A DNA stretch of 36,763 nt from NCBI GenBank assembly GCA_944349515.1, contig CALVNE010000008.1, positions 1 to 36,763 on the forward strand. Reading direction: 5' to 3'. Within the stretch, counting starts at the first letter, position 1, and every line of letters begins with the position of its first letter. Made by a program: the position numbers and the translations under genes. The DNA is from an uncultured Clostridia bacterium (lineage in GTDB: Bacteria; Bacillota; Clostridia; Christensenellales; UBA1242). Shown in pieces: positions 34,400 through 36,763 of the stretch. The notes beneath the pieces were generated by a model. It saw nothing but the letters and a program-made list of their open reading frames with translations, did not search any database and was not told the DNA's origin.

Positions 34400-35182
34400 T
34401 TAAATTTTTTGCCCGCAATTAGAGCAATATTTTGCGCCCGCCTCATTTTTGTATTGGCAGTTTTTGCAAACTACTTCGCCACCTTGGCGTTTTCCGCAGT
34501 TATAGCAAAAATTTGCGTCTAAACTTAATTTTGTTTGGCAATTTGGGCAAGTTTTCTGTTCCATTAGATCATTTTCGTCAAAGACAATGTTTGAGATGTT
34601 CAGCGAGAAAACCATAATTCCATAGTCTTGCTTGAAAACTGCTGAAACTTTTTTAAGCGCCTCTTCGGCAATTCTTTGGCGAGAAGAGAAAATTTGGTCA
34701 AGGCGCAGGTTGTTTTTCTGAACGAAATCACTAAGTGCGTCGCCCACCACAGAAACCAGCCTTGCCATAAGCCTATCTTGAAGGGCGTCGGCAGTCAGCA
34801 CCTCTTCGGCGCCGACAAGGTACAAAAAGCACTTCCTCGGGTCGGATACCTGCACCTCGAACTCGCCACTCATGCCCACGCGGTACGGCTTTTTAAGCAC
34901 AGGGTCGAAAAGGGTGAATTTGTTTGCCGTTCCCCACAAAAGTTTGAGTTTGGCAGTTTTACTAACGAAGATGATTTCAACTAGGGCGTCGGTTTTAGTA
35001 GTGTCAACAATCTCGCTAAGTTTATACCTGCCCTTCGAGAGAGTTTGAAGCATTTCGCCATTGAAAATGACAAGCGCATTGTGCGTTTCCGGCACAATTA
35101 AAGTTAAATCTGGCGAAATTTTTTCCACCACTTCGCGCGAAAAAAGTTTTTCGTTTGTTCCTGAGAACTTGATATACTCCAC
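34400..35182 (-). CDS. SPFH (band 7) protein with two C-terminal zinc ribbons
   Basis: A 260-residue protein, first in the operon. Residues about 25-200 form an SPFH domain of the 'virion core protein-like' type (EMLQTLSKGRY, then a GEFEVQVSDP region). The C-terminus carries two zinc ribbons: CPNCQTK with CYNCG, and CKNCQYK with CSNCG. In Bacillus the related YdjI is encoded with the PspA paralogue YdjF, and PspA belongs to the ESCRT-III superfamily, so this context fits a membrane platform recruiting a polymer. The GTG at 35182 is chosen because AAAGGA lies 6 nt upstream; an in-frame TTG at 35209 would lack a site. Confidence 0.85.
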   Translation of the reverse strand: MEYIKFSGTNEKLFSREVVEKISPDLTLIVPETHNALVIFNGEMLQTLSKGRYKLSEIVDTTKTDALVEIIFVSKTAKLKLLWGTANKFTLFDPVLKKPYRVGMSGEFEVQVSDPRKCFLYLVGAEEVLTADALQDRLMARLVSVVGDALSDFVQKNNLRLDQIFSSRQRIAEEALKKVSAVFKQDYGIMVFSLNISNIVFDENDLMEQKTCPNCQTKLSLDANFCYNCGKRQGGEVVCKNCQYKNEAGAKYCSNCGQKI

Positions 35183-35213
35183 TTTTCTTCCTTTTGCTAT
35201 GGTATTCAATTTT

Positions 35214-35243
35214 ATTATAACAAATACCTAAGAAAAAAGACAA
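35214..35243 (-). promoter_or_regulatory. Promoter of the ESCRT-like operon
   Basis: On the minus strand, TTGTCT (35238-35243) and TATAAT (35214-35219) are 18 bp apart, with TGT before the -10. Transcription would start about 24 nt before the GTG of the SPFH gene. No other promoter of this quality is seen within the operon. Confidence 0.7.
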
Positions 35244-35521
35244 CTAAAAGAGAAAAATTAACCAAAAATCTATCTTTTTTAAAAGATTTCACCTAGACTT
35301 GCCGATTCTGCACCCCGCAAACCTCTCAACACACACTTTTATTTTATCAATCCTCTCATTTTGCGCGCCGTATCAACTCTTATCCCAAAACGCTCACATC
35401 TCCTCCCTTCCTTTGAATTGCAATTAGTATATGCCTCTTTTCACACTTTTTGTTTTTTTTAATAGAATGATAATGTGTGAAGGCACACAAAAATACATAC
35501 GAAAAATCTTAGGAGGTACAT
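35244..35521. other. Intergenic region with a pyrimidine-rich strand
   Basis: Between the divergent SPFH and Cys-rich genes. The plus strand from about 35285 to 35420 is strongly C/T-rich with few G, without a clear ORF or hairpin. The right end must hold the promoter of the Cys-rich gene: a GATAAT at about 35468 precedes its AGGAGG. Confidence 0.45.
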
Positions 35522-35734
35522 ATGAACTTTTTTGGAGGCTCCAACTGCGGAGATATGAACAGAGATTGTGGCGGCTGCGGTAACGATTGCTGCTCCCTAC
35601 TTTTCCTCATCTTACTTCTTCAATGCTGCGGCGGCTGTGGTTTTGGCGGAATGAAGGGCATCAATGTTGATTGCGGTACCATTCTTTTCCTCTTGCTTTT
35701 AAGTAACTGTGGCTGCGGAAACTTTTGTAAGTAA
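35522..35734 (+). CDS. Cys- and Gly-rich small protein ('chorion class high-cysteine' type)
   Basis: A 70-residue protein with two hydrophobic Leu-rich blocks (LLFLILLL and ILFLLLL) set between clusters of Cys and Gly (CGGCGNDCC, QCCGGCGFGG, CGCGNFC). This pattern is common in small clostridial proteins annotated as high-cysteine chorion-like; their role is unknown and some are linked to spores or envelopes. A near-ideal TTAGGAGGTA lies before the ATG, and an intrinsic terminator follows, so it is a real, monocistronic gene despite its size. Confidence 0.85.
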   Translation: MNFFGGSNCGDMNRDCGGCGNDCCSLLFLILLLQCCGGCGFGGMKGINVDCGTILFLLLLSNCGCGNFCK

Positions 35735-35757
35735 TATTTCCAAAAAATAGTAAAACT

Positions 35758-35784
35758 AGAGAGGTCTAAAAAACCTCTCTTTTT
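35758..35784 (+). terminator. Intrinsic terminator of the Cys-rich gene
   Basis: AGAGAGGT (35758-35765) pairs perfectly with ACCTCTCT (35773-35780), 7-nt loop, followed by a T-run. Confidence 0.9.
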
Positions 35785-35879
35785 CATGCTACCTAACCCC
35801 ACCAAATTTCACAGTCGTGCGCCAAATTTGCCAAATGTATAAAATATGCGCCTATTTTTCAAATTTTTTGCAAAAATTG

Positions 35880-35908
35880 TTTACTTTTTTACAAATTTTT
35901 TGTATTAT
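35880..35908 (+). promoter_or_regulatory. Promoter of the PH-domain gene
   Basis: TTTACT (35880-35885) and TATTAT (35903-35908) are 17 bp apart. The ATG is 25 bp further on. Confidence 0.5.
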
Positions 35909-35932
35909 AAAAATATATACGGAGGTTTTGAA

Positions 35933-36319
35933 ATGAACGTAAAGAAAAAATATGGTGATAACGCCACCTTAATTTGGAAGGATAGGAAGCGCTTTATGGG
36001 TATGCCTCTTTCTTTTACCCGCTATTATCTCATCAAAAATGGCGATGTTTGGTTCAAAGCCTTCCGAGATGTTGGGCTCTTCTCCACGCATATTGAGGAA
36101 GTTAACCTCTATCGTATGTACGATATCTCTCTTTACCAATCTTTCGCCGATAAAATCTTTGGCACCGGCACCGTGGTTTTGTATAGCAATGACGAGCGCC
36201 AACCTCAACTTGTTTTAAAAAACATCAAGCAACCTTTTAAAGTGCGCGATCTCTTCTCGCAACTTATCGAGGAAGAAAGAAAGGCAAACGGCGTCAAAGT
36301 TGCCGAAATTCAAGCATAG
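35933..36319 (+). CDS. Bacterial PH-domain protein, 128 aa
   Basis: A soluble protein made of a single bacterial PH-like domain (bPH_2 type): strands containing FTRYYLIKNGDVW and RDVGLFSTHIEEV, then the IFGTGTVVLYS turn and an ILKNI-like strand before a C-terminal helix (VRDLFSQLIEEERK). Such domains often sit at the membrane, but no lipid-binding residues can be assigned. The ATG at 35933 follows GGAGG; the longer in-frame reading has no ribosome binding site. It is monocistronic with its own terminator. It is divergent from the ESCRT-like operon, two genes away. Confidence 0.78.
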   Translation: MNVKKKYGDNATLIWKDRKRFMGMPLSFTRYYLIKNGDVWFKAFRDVGLFSTHIEEVNLYRMYDISLYQSFADKIFGTGTVVLYSNDERQPQLVLKNIKQPFKVRDLFSQLIEEERKANGVKVAEIQA

Positions 36320-36356
36320 ATTAACGCGTTTTAAAATTGCTTAAAGCAACTAAATC

Positions 36357-36382
36357 AAGAAAGGATTCCTCCTTTCTTTTTT
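36357..36382 (+). terminator. Intrinsic terminator of the PH-domain gene
   Basis: A 9-bp stem (36357-36365 with 36370-36378), loop TTCC, followed by a T-run to 36382. Confidence 0.9.
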
Positions 36383-36532
36383 GCGCTTTGAGTAACATTA
36401 TATGCTTTTCAATTGATAAATTCAAAACTCACCTCACATTCAAAATTTATTGCCCATAATTTTTCACAAAATTGACTTATGGCTAAATTGTGAATTGACA
36501 AACTATATAGAACGAAACACTTAATAATATAA

Positions 36533-36680
36533 ACTATGTGATGTTAAAATTTTATTCACATAAAATTTTAATAAATTCCAACGAATTTTGCGTGCTTCGC
36601 CCGCCATCACAGTTTGTATGAACGTCGGTCTCACTCAAATACAACTAACGTTGTGCTTGGTTCGACCTCAGATAATATAA
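36533..36680 (+). repeat. Structured tandem repeat, unit 4 (148 bp)
   Basis: Identical over its full length to the unit at 15827-15974. Identity begins a few bases before it, in the shared TAATAT sequence. The DNA from 36383 to 36532 is AT-rich and contains a TTGACA at 36495 without a fitting -10. Confidence 0.88.
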
Positions 36681-36763
36681 ACTATGTGATGTTAAAATTT
36701 AAGCAAGTTAAATTTTAAATTTTGCTAACGCAAAAACACAATAAATTGTGTCATCACAGTTTG
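36681..36763 (+). repeat. Structured tandem repeat, unit 5 (cut by the window end)
   Basis: The visible 83 bp are identical to the first 83 bp of the unit at 15975. The order of units 2 and 3 is therefore repeated here with no change in spacing. Confidence 0.88.

Overview
The window looks like chromosomal DNA from a low-G+C Gram-positive anaerobe, most likely an uncultured member of the Clostridia. The support is AT-rich spacers, strong AGGAGG-type ribosome binding sites, AddAB rather than RecBCD, a YqzL-RecO gene pair, oxygen-sensitive pyruvate formate-lyase with its activase, and a small Cys-rich protein of a clostridial type. TGA acts as a stop (ATGA overlaps at 25629 and 33993), so the code is standard bacterial. 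Most genes lie on the minus strand. No insertion sequence, transposase, phage gene or CRISPR array was found.

Layout. 1-6.4 kb: an unusual tRNA-Gly(CCC), a small unknown protein, a GT2-TPR glycosyltransferase, a PflX-type radical SAM protein that may be leaderless, a small membrane protein, and a large membrane-anchored coiled-coil protein with six AT-hook-like motifs. 6.4-12.7 kb: addB-addA. 12.7-17.1 kb: an RsfA/Myb-like protein, two unknown proteins and yqzL-recO, separated by two kinds of structured repeat. 17.4-22.8 kb: a phosphohexomutase, then pflB and pflA with an unusual inverted hairpin element between them. 22.8-27.4 kb: an exported small protein and a heterodimeric ABC exporter. 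27.5-35.2 kb: a seven-gene minus-strand operon. 35.5-36.3 kb: a Cys-rich small protein and a PH-domain protein. 36.5 kb to the end: a second copy of the tandem structured repeat.

The main discovery candidate is the 35.2-27.6 kb operon. In transcription order it encodes an SPFH protein with two zinc ribbons, a one-pass membrane coiled coil, a TPR-like protein, a coiled-coil protein resembling an ESCRT-III subunit, a clearer Snf7/Vps2-like ESCRT-III protein, an AAA ATPase with an MIT-like N-terminus and a Vps4-type core and C-terminus, and a large zinc ribbon-TPR-degenerate TIR-membrane-GLUG protein. I infer a bacterial ESCRT-III/Vps4-like membrane-remodelling machine with a membrane platform (SPFH) and a possible transmembrane sensor or effector. 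It parallels PspA-SPFH operons such as Bacillus ydjFGHI but adds a Vps4-like disassembly ATPase.

The second theme is structured repetitive DNA. Arrays of small hairpins with unrelated arms are separated by a constant AGTGAAG linker (13.66, 20.2, 20.4 and 23.4 kb). Tandem units of 142-148 bp (15.7-16.1 and 36.5-36.8 kb) keep their base pairing while the arm sequences are exchanged. Hairpin loops of the form YAAC recur in both families.
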